From Lolium rigidum (taxonomy: Eukaryota > Streptophyta > Magnoliopsida > Poales > Poaceae), in the NCBI RefSeq assembly GCF_022539505.1, contig NC_061509.1:206236254-206300253 (forward strand): a stretch of 64,000 bases of DNA, written 5' to 3'. Made by a program: the position numbers and the translations under genes. The first letter of the stretch is position 1. Each line of letters starts with the position of its first letter. Below are positions 1-12,313 of this stretch, one piece after another. The notes beneath the pieces are model-generated. The model saw nothing but the letters and a program-made list of their open reading frames with translations. It was not told the origin of the DNA and searched no databases.

Positions 1-959
1 TGAATTCATCCGATGTAATCATATGTTGTTACGAATTATTTGTCGTGTGCCAATTCAGATTTTTACGTAATTATTTACGCAAGGCTTCTTATTTGCACCT
101 TTTTGTGAATATACTATGTTTTGTAAGAATAAATGGATTAGACATGTAGAAATTCCCATGCAAAGGAAAGAACGGATAGACAATGAAGATAAAGTCAAAC
201 ATGCATATTTAACTAGAAATTGTAGCTCCATGGATAAGCTATGGTGAATTAACAGGGATATGAATGAAAATTGAATATAGGGAAAATATCTGACAAACTA
301 ATAGCTAAACTGAAGATGGAATAAATTCACTAAGATTGATTAGTAGTAACAGTTAAGTTTACAAGGATGTGCCATTAAACTTTCCACAATGGTGACAACC
401 AATTTTAAAACTCAGTAACTTCAAGATATTGCACGGGCTAGAAGCTGGTCTCCGGAATAACTCTGTGGCGTATACCAAGAGGGCTAGAAATCTAGATATC
501 ATTTATTTATTTGGTTTTCTGTAGGGATGGATAATTTTTCTGAATGTTTTGTTCCATTTATTCATAGCTGTAAATTGAACGGATCCTAGATCATAATTCT
601 AGATGTCATGATTTCCTAATCAATACACTACTGATGAGTAGATCTTCAAACAACCTTTTTTTGTTATGATGCAGAAAATATCCCTTACTTGCAAATTACT
701 GAATGGTCATAAATTGTGGCTACTTCAGATTGTACAACACAAATGCCAACAATATTTTAGTCAAATCTTTGTGGAGGATGTTAGGTAGCTTTTACTTCTT
801 GCCTTTCTTTAATATTTCGTTTCCTTTTCACCTTTTGCCTTTTCTTTTTTGCTCAAAACAATAGGTTAGTTGTTGGTATATCTTGAGTGTAAATTAAAAT
901 GATATACTGAGCTCTCCCGTGAGCGCATGGGAGGGCAAGAAGGATATGAAGATTAAAAA
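1..959. other. AT-rich sequence, no gene seen
   Basis: I see no coding region, RNA gene or complete transposon here. Reading frames are short on both strands. A short GC-rich stretch near 911-937 has the form gagctctcc..gggagggc and resembles a stretch at 26518-26540. It may be the edge of an old element, but no partner end was found. Confidence 0.5.
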
Positions 960-971
960 TGTAGATGCTAG

Positions 972-1000
972 CCGCGCGATTGCGCGGGTCCTCCAGCTAG
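972..1000 (+). mobile_element. Helitron-like 3' end
   Basis: A short GC-rich hairpin has arms ccgcgc at 972-977 and gcgcgg at 982-987 with a 4-base loop. Nine bases later comes CTAG at 997-1000, followed by T. Helitrons end in CTRR with a small GC-rich hairpin about ten bases upstream and insert between A and T, so this fits a 3' terminus. No matching 5' end was found to its left. The sequence just after it (tatatactaaaag) resembles a Helitron 5' start, so two elements may be abutting. Confidence 0.45.
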
Positions 1001-1036
1001 TTATATACTAAAAGCAAAATGATGATGTTTTTTCGA

Positions 1037-1276
1037 GGCACTAGGTTAATCCACATATGCTTAAAAAATATCAACCAATGATATTAACTTGAACGTCTAA
1101 GATTAAAAAATAAAAGTGTTACGTACAACATATTACGTGTACCAAAATAAATTTATGGCACTAGGTTAATCCACATATGCTTAAAAAATATCAACCAATG
1201 ATATTAACTTGAACGTCTAAGATTAAAAAATAAAAGTGTTACGTACAACATATTACGTGTACCAAAATAAATTTAT
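1037..1276. repeat. Perfect 120-bp tandem duplication
   Basis: The 120 bases at 1037-1156 are repeated without a mismatch at 1157-1276. The unit begins ggcactaggttaatccac and ends ccaaaataaatttat. A third partial start (ggcac) follows at 1277. Full identity implies a recent duplication or an assembly artefact. The unit has no coding potential. Confidence 0.95.
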
Positions 1277-1950
1277 GGCACGTTAGCTTAATTAGATAGA
1301 TAACGTTCTTTAAAAAGAAGTTACAGGACATATCCGGCTGATCGGTTATTTTCCAAATTTTGGTAAAGCAACCGAATTTACTCCTATGTCATCTATGGGA
1401 CGGATCGTACCCGGCTACATGTGATTAAAAAATTTCCTAATGAACGTTCCCAGCTGAGGTTACTAGCTTATTGCATCTTGGATCTAGAAAGGAAATCACG
1501 TCTCTAACATGTTCAGTTAAAAAGGAAACTACAAAACATCCCGAATCCAAATTGCAATTTTTCTAAGCGATATCGTACACAGGTCCAACACTTTCCTAAC
1601 TCAAATTGACAGTCACGACACGGCTGGACACAGGGAAGATAAACTTTTTCCTGTATGGCATCACCTCAACTCCACCTAAAGAGAAAAAAATGCAAAAATT
1701 TACAAACAAAATATAAGAAAATCAGTAATCATCTACGCGGGACACTGCCTATTTTAAGTGACATGGGTTTGCTTTCCTATGTCTCTTCCCGTCAGCTCTT
1801 ATTTATTGACTTCCTGTGTACACACGCGCACACGCACGTTAGATTTAATCACGGAGTTTGCAAAAAAAGTACGCTATAAGACACAGGCTAGCTTCGCCCA
1901 TAGAAAATGTGACGAGAAATATATAGTACGATCTCAAGTTTAAAATAATT
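1277..1950. other. No gene seen
   Basis: AT-rich sequence with only short unconvincing reading frames. A small CA-rich stretch (cacacgcgcacacgcac) lies near 1820. Nothing else could be supported. Confidence 0.4.
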
Positions 1951-2526
1951 AATATACCTATACTAAGTCGAGTATGATGATCACCGATTTATATACCTAT
2001 ATGCATTCATGGTTAAATATTAAAAATATAGTCGCTAGAATTTTTTGTTTTAGTACAAAACATGCAAAGGGATATGATGTTTCAAAAAAATATTTTCTAA
2101 GATATTTTATCGTTCTGAAGAGTTAGAAATTTCTGCCACTATAACCAAATGACCTTAACGGATCAATTTCTGTAGGTGAGTCTCGACTCAAATCGAAATA
2201 TTCCGATTTTTTGAAGTTTTTCCTTGATGGGATTTCCAAATTTTTAAATTTTTTAATCATCGGTATATAAATTGGCTATCAATATAAAGAAGTAAAGCAT
2301 ATTTTAGAAGAGTATCATGTATTTAAAATTTCTCATTAGTTAGTTGTCCTACCTATCAACAAAACGGTAAGTTATTTTCTATTAATTACATCATGATCAA
2401 ATTACGATTGCTATTCTATACAAAAAAAATCAATAAACATTAAAGATGATACATACGACGTACATACTTATTTTGCACACATGCACTACTATGATGCCCT
2501 CGCATTTGCGAGGGCCACCTTGCTAG
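1951..2526 (+). mobile_element. Candidate non-autonomous Helitron, 576 bp
   Basis: The right end is strong: a perfect 9-bp hairpin (gccctcgca at 2496-2504, tgcgagggc at 2507-2515, 2-base loop), seven spacer bases, CTAG at 2523-2526, then T. The left end is tentative. The sequence cctatactaag at 1951 is one base from the common plant Helitron start TCTATACTA. The interior is AT-rich and non-coding. As expected for Helitrons, no TSD is seen. The 3' end is well supported and the 5' end is a guess. Confidence 0.5.
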
Positions 2527-2880
2527 TTTCTAATAAAAGGAACTACTGGATATTGACACAAAACCTTGTTGGGCTTTCTCTAGTCAGGACGATAAAAAAA
2601 TGAACCGAGCATGCGTCATTTTGGTCAGAAATGATGGCAGAGTAGGTTCATCTCCCCTTCCATATGTTTATTCATCTGATTTCTCAACCCACGAGGGCTT
2701 ATGGATTCCAGGTGATGGATAAGTGGGATAAGTGACGTATAAAATCCATATCCACCCTGAAATTTTTTCTGTTCCCTTTGGGATGGCAGACAAATTGGAT
2801 GCAGAGCTAATTAAACACAACCTATTCCTACAAATTATCATGCTTTATAAGCAGCACTAAAAAATTGCAGAAAATGAGGT
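2527..2880. other. Host sequence left of LINE 1
   Basis: No gene could be supported on its own. The last bases (ttgcag then aaaatgaggt) resemble a splice acceptor followed by exon sequence. If LINE 1 is removed they join the block at 13299-13412 described separately. Confidence 0.35.
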
Positions 2881-2894
2881 ATGTCACCTCCTAC
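2881..2894 (+). repeat. 14-bp TSD of LINE 1 (left copy)
   Basis: ATGTCACCTCCTAC at 2881-2894 is repeated exactly at 13285-13298, directly after the A-rich 3' tail of LINE 1. This length and position are typical of target-primed reverse transcription. Confidence 0.93.
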
Positions 2895-2919
2895 AATAAA
2901 TGGGTGCAATGGTTACATC

Positions 2920-3034
2920 AGATAAAACAGTTTAGGGTTTCGTGGGGTCTCAGCCTCCACCTCTTCTCTTTATATTAACATGGCAGGTACAAATACAGCG
3001 TACATACGTACATATATAAAACCGATTCTTAACA
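2920..3034 (-). repeat. Copia array, left (3') LTR
   Basis: 115 bp. On the minus strand it starts TGTTAAGAATCGG and ends TTTTATCT, so the termini are TG..CT rather than TG..CA. It has one private base difference from the other two LTRs, in the cata[t/c]a stretch near its right end. Confidence 0.92.
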
Positions 3035-3045
3035 CTCCCCCTCAA
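3035..3045 (-). promoter_or_regulatory. Polypurine tracts of the two Copia copies
   Basis: On the minus strand TTGAGGGGGAG sits directly before the LTR start. The same tract lies at 7731-7741 for copy 2. This is the usual plus-strand primer site just upstream of a 3' LTR. Confidence 0.85.
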
Positions 3046-6000
3046 TCTAAACTATTACTACACACAAGGTTTAGATTGGACTTAAATCGGTCTAACATCT
3101 GCCGTGTGGCTGGTTTTGTGAACACATCAGCCAGCTGATCTTGAGAAGAGATAAACCTCACCTTCAAAGCGCCATCAGCTACTTGCTCACGCACAAAATG
3201 GAAATCAATCTCAATGTGCTTAGTTCTAGCATGAAAAACTGGATTCGCTGTAAGGTAGGTAGCCCCTAGGTTATCACACCACAAAACTGGAACTCGCTGC
3301 TGGGTTACTCCTAGTTCTTTAAGCAAAGAACTCACCCACATAGCTTCAGCGGCTCCATTAGCTAGTGCCTTATACTCTACTTCGGTACTCGATCTTGAAA
3401 CAGTAGGCTGCTTCTTTGCACTCCAGGAAACAAGGTTCGGTCCAACAAAGACAGCAAACCCTCCAGTGGAGCGTCGATCATCAACACATCCTGCCCAATC
3501 CGCATCTGTAAAAATACTGATGTTCATAAAAGGTGACTTGCATATCCGCAGGCCGGTGTCCAAGGTTCCCTTCACATAACGCAAAATACGTTTGACAGCT
3601 TCCCAATGTGCTTCAGTGGGCTGAGAAAGGAACTGGCATACTTTATTTACTGCAAAGGATATATCCGGCCGCGTAAGCGTCAAATACTGCAAACTTCCAA
3701 CAACACTGCGATACCTGAAAGAATCATCAGGACCCAAAAGTGCTCCAGTATCACGGGCAAGACGCTCAGTCGGCACTAGAGGAGTAGGCACAGGATTGCA
3801 ATTCTCCATATTGACACGAAGCAAGAGATCCAATACATACTTGCGCTGAGTGAGTATCATCCCCCCTGAATTGCAAGCAGCCTCTAAGCCAAGAAAGTAC
3901 GCCAAAGAGCCAAGATCCTTGATCGGAAAAGTGTCTGAAAGGGAGCGCACGAGTCCTTCGACAGCAGCAGGAGTAGAGCCAGCAATAATGATGTCATCAA
4001 CATACACCAACATGAAAACTTGAACACCAGACCGATTAAAGATGAACAGAGAGGTATCAGCCTTGGATGGAACAAAACCAAGCTGGAACAGGCGAGCACT
4101 GAGACGAGCATACCAAGCTCGAGGAGATTGCTTCAGCCCATAAATAGCACGCTGCAACTTGCAAACATGAGAGGGATATCGAGAATCTTCAAAACCAGGT
4201 GGCTACTGCATGTAGACATCCTCAGCCAAGAAACCATGAAGAAAAGCATTACTGACATCGATCTGACGAAGAGTCCAGCCTCGAGAAACAGCAAGAGAGA
4301 GGACCACTCGAATAGTAGCAGGCTTCACAACTGGGCTAAAAGTGTCACCATAATCAAGACCCTGCTGCTGTGTGAAACCCCGGGCAACTAGACGCGCTTT
4401 ATGCTTCTCAATGGAACCGTCAGGACGATACTTGGTTTTGAAGACCCATTTGCTGCCAACAATATTAGTGCCAGGAGGACGAGGAACCAATGTCCATGTT
4501 CTGGTGTGAGTAAGGGCAGAAAACTCCTCTGCCATAGCAGCACGCCACGCCGGTGCACGAAGAGCATCCCGATGGGACACGGGGGCAGCGAACAGGGCGC
4601 GACGACTCGGATTATACCGCACAGTTCCATCCGTATATTTCTTCTCACGCCGCGTGTTGTCACGCAGTCGGGTGACCATCTGATGAGCGGGTGCAGCGGT
4701 CGAGGGAGCAGCCGAAGACGTCGCGGCTGAGGAATCGGAGCCCTCAGCAGAAGGCGACGGGGGCTGCGCTGGAGAGGACGACGCGCCGCGAGCTGCAGAC
4801 GGCATCGACGGAGGCGAGGGAACATGCGCATCGGGTGGCGCGGCCGATCCATGCAGCGGAACGTCGAGCCCGTTGTCGGACGTAGGTGCGGGATCGGGCG
4901 ACGTGGTCGCGGGAGCGGGCACATGGGGAGGCGTGCCGGGAACATGCACGCCATGCACGTCAAGCGGACGGGCGGAGGCCGGCGCGGGAACGTCGATCCA
5001 TGAAGAGACCTGCACACACGGAGCATCGCCTGACGGAGGCGGATTAGAGCACAGGTAGGTTAGGTCATATTTACGCACATGATCATTCGTAGCCGGTTCA
5101 GATTCAGGAAAAGAGATGGCATGACGAAGTGTAGGAATATCAACCATGACACCCGGTGTGGCATAAGGAAAACACGACTCGTCAAAAACAACATCTCTAG
5201 AGATATAAATGCGGCCAGTGGAGCGATCTAGACACTTATAACCTTTATGCATGGGACTATAGCCGAGGAAGACACACAATTTGGAACGAAACTCAAGTTT
5301 GTGTGTATTATATTTGCGTAGACTAGGCCAGCATGCGCAACCAAATATCCGAAGGAAATCATAGTTGGGCTGAACCTTAAAAAGGCGATGAAGAGGAGTC
5401 TCCTTTTGAAGGACCGGAGTGGGCATGCGGTTGATGAGATAGCATGCGGTCGTGAAAGCCTCATCCCAAAAACGTAATGGGAGGGAAGAGTGCGCAAGCA
5501 GAGCAAGCCCTGTCTCAACGAGATGGCGATGCTTGCGCTCGGCAACACCGTTTTGCTGGGAGGTATGGGGACATGACACTTGGTGAGAGATGCCAGTGCG
5601 CTGAAAATAGCGGTGAAGCTTATGATATTCCCCACCCCAATCGGACCGAACAACCTTAATTTTGGTGTTGAGAAGGCGTTCAACATGAGCCTGAAAAGCA
5701 TAGAAAACTTGCTCGACATCAGATTTGTGTTTAAGAAGGTAGATCCAACAAAAACGCGAATAGTCATCAATAAAACTGACATAGTATTTGAAACCACCAG
5801 AGGAGGCCACAGCAGGACCCCAAACATCGGAATGAATCAGTTCAAGAGGCATAGTGGAAATACGATGAGACAAATTATATGGCAATTGATGACTTTTGGC
5901 ACGCTGACATGCATCACAAACCGACAAAGTATCACGAGGAGCACAGGAGAGCTCATTATTCTTAACAATAGTTTGCACTACATTACTTGTAGGATGACCT

Positions 6001-7514
6001 AGACGCTGATGCCACTGTGAGGAGGTGGCCTGGACGCTGGAACAGGTGTGGGTGGACGATGATGAAGACGCTCGACTAACTCGGGATCGGATAGAGTCCA
6101 TCCCGGCTTCTACCGTGAAGAAGTGTTCTCCTCGTGGCCTTGTCCTTGACACAGAAAAAGTCACGATGAAATTCAACAAAGACATAGTTATCATGAACAA
6201 GGCGATAAATAGAAAGGAGGTCTTTGCTAATGTGCGGGACATGGAGAATATTTTTCAATTTAAGGGATGAACCGGCTAAGGAGGAATGACCAATATGCGA
6301 AATAGACAAACCTTGCCCGTTGGCCACGTGAACCTGGTCCTTCCCGGCGTAGCGCTCATGCATGTTGAGACGCGAGAGATCACTGGTTAGATGATCCGTC
6401 GCGCCGGAGTCCATGAACCAGGGGGGGACGTCGGTGGAGCTCGTTGAAGCGGAGTTCCCGGAGCGCTGAGAGTTCCCGCGAGGCTCGAAGTCGGGGTTGT
6501 AGCGATTGCGGCAGTCGGCCGCAACATGACCCTAGTAGGTGCAGATCTGGCACTGGGGGCGCTGACGACGGCGACCATTGCCATTGCGCCCATTGCCGTT
6601 ACCGTTGTTGTTGAAGTTGGGACGCCCCTGATCGCCCCCATTGCCGCCGTAGTTCTGGCGGCCACCGCCACCACCGCCGCCGTTAGGGCCAGACTGGTGC
6701 GAAAGCTGCCCAGCCGGGCGACCACCACCTTGGGGCGGCGGCGAAAACGCGGGCTGGTACCCCGAGCCCTGCTGATGGCCAGGTCGGGACACGACATTGG
6801 CCGAGGATGGCCATTCCTCCGTCTCGGCCGGCTGCACCTGCATGGCCTCGAAGGAGAGGACACTCGAGTAAAACTCGGTGTAAGGTATGGAGCGAGTGGA
6901 CAGGTTGAGGGGACCGGCGAGGGGTTGAACGCAGAGCCAAGGCCGGTGATGATGTAGTCCACAAGCTCGTCGTCGCTGATGGGAAAGCCAGCGGAAGCCA
7001 TGATGTCGGCGAGGTTCTTCATCTTACGCATGTACACCTCCGCCGTCATGTCGCCCTTGCGGAGGGACTGCAGCTGGCGCCGAATATGGCGGATGTTGGC
7101 ACGAGTCTGGGCGCCAAACATGGTGTGGACGGACGCCCAGACCGCGGCAGCCTTCTTGCATCCAATCAGCTGGGACGCGATCTCCTCTTCCATGGAGGAG
7201 AGCAGAAGGCCGAGCACCTTCTGATCTTGCAGCCACCATGTGGCGTACGCAGGGTTGGGAACGGCGCGGGCGGCATCACCGGTGCCCTCGGTGACGGTCT
7301 GCGCCGGCGCGGGGAAGATGCTCTCATCCATGTAGCCATGGAGATTGGCCCCGGAGAGATTGGGCAACGTCAGCCCGCGCCACAACATGAAGTTGGAGCG
7401 GTTCAGACGAACGGGGCTGGAGGTCGTCATGGAAGTCGCGGGGACTGAGCTGGAGGGCGGCGCGATGATGGCGCCGACTGGGTTGGAGAGCTGCAGCGCC
7501 GATGAAGACGACAT
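3042..7514 (-). pseudogene. Copia copy 1 gag-pol, broken
   Basis: Read on the minus strand from ATG at 7514, the order is gag, CCHC knuckle (CQIC..), aspartic protease (MDSGATDH), integrase with HHCC and DDE parts, reverse transcriptase with YVDD, and RNase H ([16 protein letters not shown]), with a stop at 3042. This is the standard Copia order. Compared with copy 2, the damage is a 1-bp deletion in gag near 6918, a TGG to TAG change in the knuckle near 6533, a 1-bp insertion near 6090 after the protease, and a CAG to TAG change near 4205 inside the reverse transcriptase. Between the last two the frame is open for about 2 kb. The copy cannot make an intact polyprotein. Confidence 0.92.
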
Positions 7515-7603
7515 GGCTGCAGATCGCGACGCGGAGGCGGCGTCGAGACGGAAGAGCGATCTCGCTCGAGATCGAGAGGCGGCGGCGGAAAAACTCGACC
7601 TAC

Positions 7604-7615
7604 GCTCTGATACCA
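7604..7615 (-). promoter_or_regulatory. Primer-binding site, initiator-Met tRNA type
   Basis: On the minus strand TGGTATCAGAGC directly follows the 115-bp LTR with no spacer. This is the common plant Copia primer site complementary to the 3' end of initiator-Met tRNA. The copy at 12302-12313 has one change (TGGTATCAAAGC). Confidence 0.9.
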
Positions 7616-7730
7616 AGATAAAACAGTTTAGGGTTTCGTGGGGTCTCAGCCTCCACCTCTTCTCTTTATATTAACATGTCAGGTACAAATACAGGGTACA
7701 TACGTACATATACAAAACCGATTCTTAACA
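7616..7730 (-). repeat. Copia array, middle LTR shared by both copies
   Basis: 115 bp. It serves as the 5' LTR of copy 1 and the 3' LTR of copy 2. It differs from both outer LTRs at two sites (atgtcagg against atggcagg, and acagggt against acagcgt). No target duplication flanks it. Confidence 0.92.
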
Positions 7731-7737
7731 CTCCCCC

Positions 7738-10700
7738 TCAATCTAAACTATTACTACACACAAGGTTTAGATTGGACTTAAATCGGTCTAACATCTGCCG
7801 TGTGGCTGGTTTTGTGAACACATCAGCCAGCTGATCTTGAGAAGAGATAAACCTCACCTTCAAAGCGCCATCAGCTACTTGCTCACGCACAAAATGGAAA
7901 TCAATCTCAATGTGCTTAGTTCTAGCATGAAAAACTGGATTCGCTGTAAGGTAGGTAGCCCCTAGGTTATCACACCACAAAGCTGGAACTCGCTGCTTGG
8001 GTTACTCCTAGTTCTTTAAGCAAAGAACTCACCCACATAGCTTCAGCGGCTCCATTAGCTAGTGCCTTATACTCTGCTTCGGTACTCGATCTTGAAACAG
8101 TAGGCTGCTTCTTTGCACTCCAGGAAACAAGGTTCGGTCCAACAAAGACAGCAAACCCTCCAGTGGAGCGTCGATCATCAACACATCCTGCCCAATCCGC
8201 ATCTGTAAAAATACTGATGTTCATAAAAGGTGACTTGCATATCCGCGAGCCGGTGTCCAAGGTTCCCTTCACATAACGCAAAATACGTTTGACAGCTTCC
8301 CAATGTGCTTCGATGGGCTGAGAAAGGAACTGGCATACTTTATTTACTGCAAAGGATATATCCGGCCGCGTAAGCGTCAAATACTGCAAACTTCCAACAA
8401 CACTGCGATACCCGAAAGAATCATCGGGACCCAAAAGTGCTCCGAGTATCACGGGCAAGACGCTCGGTCGGCACTAGAGGAGTAGGCACAGGATTGCAAT
8501 TCTCCATATTGACACGAAGCAAGAGATCCAATACATACTTGCGCTGAGTGAGTATCATCCCCCTGAATTGCAAGCAGCCTCTAAGCCAAGAAAGTACGCC
8601 AAAGAGCCAAGATCCTTGATCGGAAAAGTGTCTGAAAGGGAGCGCACGAGTCCTTCGATAGCAGCAGGAGTAGAGCCGGCAATAACGATGTCATCAACAT
8701 ACACCAACATGAAAACTTGAACACCAGACCGATTAAAGATGAACAGAGAGGTATCAGCCTTGGATGGAACAAAACCAAGCTGGAACAGGCGAGCACTGAG
8801 ACGAGCATACCAAGCTCGAGGAGATTGCTTCAGCCCATAAATAGCACGCTGCAACTTGCAAACATGAGAGGGATATCGAGAATCTTCAAAACCAGGTGGC
8901 TGCTGCATGTAGACATCCTCAGCCAAGAAACCATGAAGAAAAGCATTACTGACATCGATCTGACGAAGAGTCCAGCCTCGAGAAACAGCAAGAGAGAGGA
9001 CCACTCGAATAGTAGCAGGCTTCACAACTGGGCTAAAAGTGTCACCATAATCAAGACCTCGTCGCTGTGTGAAACTCCGGGCAACTAGACGCGCTTTATG
9101 CTTCTCAATGGAACCGTCGGGACGATGCTTGGTTTTGAAGACCCATTTGCTGCCAACAATATTAGTGCCGGGAGGACGAGGAACCAATGTCCATGTTCTG
9201 GTGTGAGTAAGGGCAGAAAACTCCTCTGCCATAGCAGCACGCCACGCCGGTGCACGAAGAGCATCCCGATGGGACACGGGGGCAGCGAACAGGGCGCGAC
9301 GACTCGGATTATACCGCACAGTTCCATCCGTATATTGCTTCTCACGCCGCGTGTTGTCACGCAGTCGGGTGACCATCTGATGAGCGGGTGCAGCGGTCGA
9401 GGGAGCAGCCGAAGACGTCGCGGCTGAGGAATCGGAGCCCTCAGCAGAAGGCGACGGGGGCTGCGCTGGAGAGGACGACGCGCCGCGAGCTGCAGACGGC
9501 ATCGACGGAGGCGAGGGAACAGGCGCATCGGGTGGCGCGGCCGATCCATGCAGCGGAACGTCGAGCCCGCTGTCGGACGTAGGTGCGGGATCGGGCGACG
9601 TGGTCGCGGGAGCGGGCACATGGGGAGGCGTGCCGGGAACATGCACGCCATGCACGTCAAGCGGACGGGCGGAGGCCGGCGCGGGAACGTCGATCCATGA
9701 AGAGACCCGCACACACGGAGCATCGCTCGACGGAGGCGGATTAGAGCACGAGGTAGGTTAGGTCATATTTACGCACATGATCATTCGTAGCCGGTTCAGA
9801 TTCAGGAAAAGAGATGGCATGACGAAGTGTAGGAATATCAACCGTGACACCCGGTGTGGCATAAGGAAAACACGACTCGTCAAAAACAACATCTCTAGAG
9901 ATATAAATGCGGCCAGTGGAGCGATCTAGACACTTATAACCTTTATGCATGGGACTATAGCCGAGGAAGACACACAATTTGGAACGAAACTCAAGTTTGT
10001 GTGTATTATATTTGCGTAGACTAGGCCAGCATGCGCAACCAAATATCCGAAGGAAATCATAGTTGGGCTGAACCTTAAAAAGGCGATGAAGAGGAGTTTC
10101 CTTTTGAAGGACCGGAGTGGGCATGCGGTTGATGAGATAGCATGCGGTCGTGAAAGCCTCATCCCAAAAACGTAATGGGAGGGAAGAGTGCGCAAGCAGA
10201 GCAAGCCCTGTCTCAACGAGATGGCGATGCTTGCGCTCGGCAACACCGTTTTGCTGGGAGGTATGGGGACATGACACTTGGTGAGAGATGCCAGTGCGCT
10301 GAAAATAGCGGTGAAGCTTATGATATTCCCCACCCCAATCGGACCGAACAACCTTAATTTTGGTGTTGAGAAGGCGTTCAACATGAGCCTGAAAAGCATA
10401 GAAAACTTGCTCGACATCAGATTTGTGTTTAAGAAGGTAGATCCAACAAAAACGCGAATAGTCATCAATAAAACTGACATAGTATTTGAAACCACCAGAG
10501 GAGGCCACAGCAGGACCCCAAACATCGGAATGAATCAGTTCAAGAGGCATAGTGGAAATACGATGAGACAAATTATATGGCAATTGATGACTTTTGGCAC
10601 GCTGACATGCATCACAAACCGACAAAGTATCACGAGGAGCACAGGAGAGCTCATTATTCTTAACAATAGTTTGCACTACATTACTTGTAGGATGACCTAG

Positions 10701-12212
10701 ACGCTGATGCCACTGTGAGGAGGTGGCCTGGACGCTGGAACAGGTGTGGGTGGACGATGATGAAGACGCTCGACTAACTGGGATCGGATAGAGTCCATCC
10801 CGGCTTCTACCGTGAAGAAGTGTTCTCCTCGTGGCCTTGTCCTTGACACAGAAAAAGTCACGATGAAATTCAACAAAGACATAGTTATCATGAACAAGGC
10901 GATAAATAGAAAGGAGGTCTTTGCTAATGTGCGGGACATGGAGAATATTTTTCAATTTAAGGGATGAACCGGCTAAGGAGGAATGACCAATATGCGAAAT
11001 AGACAAACCTTGCCCGTTGGCCACGTGAACCTGGTCCTTCCCGGCGTAGCGCTCATGCATGTTGAGACGCGAGAGATCACTGGTTAGATGATCCGTCGCG
11101 CCGGAGTCCATGAACCAGGGGGGGGACGTCGGTGGAGCTCGTTGAAGCGGAGTTCCCGGAGCGCTGAGAGTTCCCGCGAGGCTGGAAGTCGGGGTTGTAG
11201 CGATTGCGGCAGTCGGCCGCAACATGACCCCAGTAGGTGCAGATCTGGCACTGGGGGCGCTGACGACGGTGACCATTGCCATTGCGCCCATTGCCGTTGC
11301 CGTTGTTGTTGAAGTTGGGACGCCCCTGATCGCCCCCATTGCCGCCGTAGTTCTGGCGGCCACCGCCACCACCGCCGCTGTTAGGGCCAGACTGGTGCGA
11401 AAGCTGCCCAGCCGGGCGACCACCACCTTGGGGCGGCGACGAAAACGCGGGCTGGTACCCCGAGCCCTGCTGATGGCCAGGTCGGGACACGACATTGGCC
11501 GAGGATGGCCATTCCTCCGTCTCGGCCTGCTGCACCTGCATGGCCTCGAAGGAGAGGACACTCGAGTAAAACTCGGTGTAAGGTATGGAGCGAGTGGACA
11601 GGTTGAGGGGACCGGCGAGGGAGTTGAACGCAGAGCCAAGGCCGGTGATGATGTAGTCCACAAGCTCGTCGTCGCTGATGGGAAAGCCAGCGGAAGCCAT
11701 GATGTCGGCGAGGTTCTTCATCTTCTGCATGTACACCTCCGCCGTCATGTCGCCCTTGCGGAGGGACTGCAGCTGGCGCCGAATATGGCGGATGTTGGCA
11801 CGAGTCTGGGCGCCAAACATGGTGTGGACGGACGCCCAGACCGCGGCAGCCGTCTTGCATCCAATCAGCTGGGACGCGATCTCCTCTTCCATGGAGGAGA
11901 GCAGAAGGCCGAGCACCTTCTGATCTTGCAGCCACCATGTGGCGTACGCAGGGTTGGGAACGGCGCGGGCGGCATCACCGGTGCCCTCGGTGACGGTCTG
12001 CGCCGGCGCGGGGAAGATGCTCTCATCCATGTAGCCATGGAGATTGGCCCCGGAGAGATTGGGCAACGTCAGCCCGCGCCACAACATGAAGTTGGAGCGG
12101 TTCAGACGAACGGGGCTGGAGGTCGTCATGGAAGTCGCGGGAGCGAGCCGGAGGGCGGCGCGATGATGGCGCCGACTGGGTTGGAGATCTGCAGCGCCGA
12201 TGAAGACGACAT
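7738..12212 (-). pseudogene. Copia copy 2 gag-pol, broken
   Basis: Same domain order as copy 1, read from ATG at 12212. Gag and knuckle are open from about 12129 to 11077. Protease and integrase are open from about 11130 to 9741, and reverse transcriptase from 9712 to 8555. Frame breaks against copy 1 are a 1-bp loss near 12150, an extra C in the C-run at the gag-protease border near 11120 (eight against seven), a 1-bp gain near 9751, a 1-bp loss near 8563, a 1-bp gain near 8445 and a 1-bp gain near 7996. The damage is almost all 1-bp indels, whereas copy 1 also has two point nonsense changes. YVDD and the RNase H motifs are still visible. Confidence 0.92.
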
Positions 12213-12313
12213 GGCTGCAGATCGCGACGCGGAGGCGGCGTCGAGACGGAAGAGCGATCTCGCTCGAGATCGAGAGGCGGCGGCGGAAAAACTCGACCTA
12301 CGCTTTGATACCA

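Noticed and set aside
4388..5026. Alternative minus-strand frame rich in Arg and Pro inside Copia copy 1 (and the same at 9085-9723)
   Set aside because: It overlaps the Pro/Ala-rich integrase-RT hinge of the true pol frame and is only a shifted reading of it.
5580..6002. Plus-strand frame of 140 codons repeated exactly at 10278-10700
   Set aside because: The repeat is due to the two Copia copies. It is antisense to integrase and has no support of its own.
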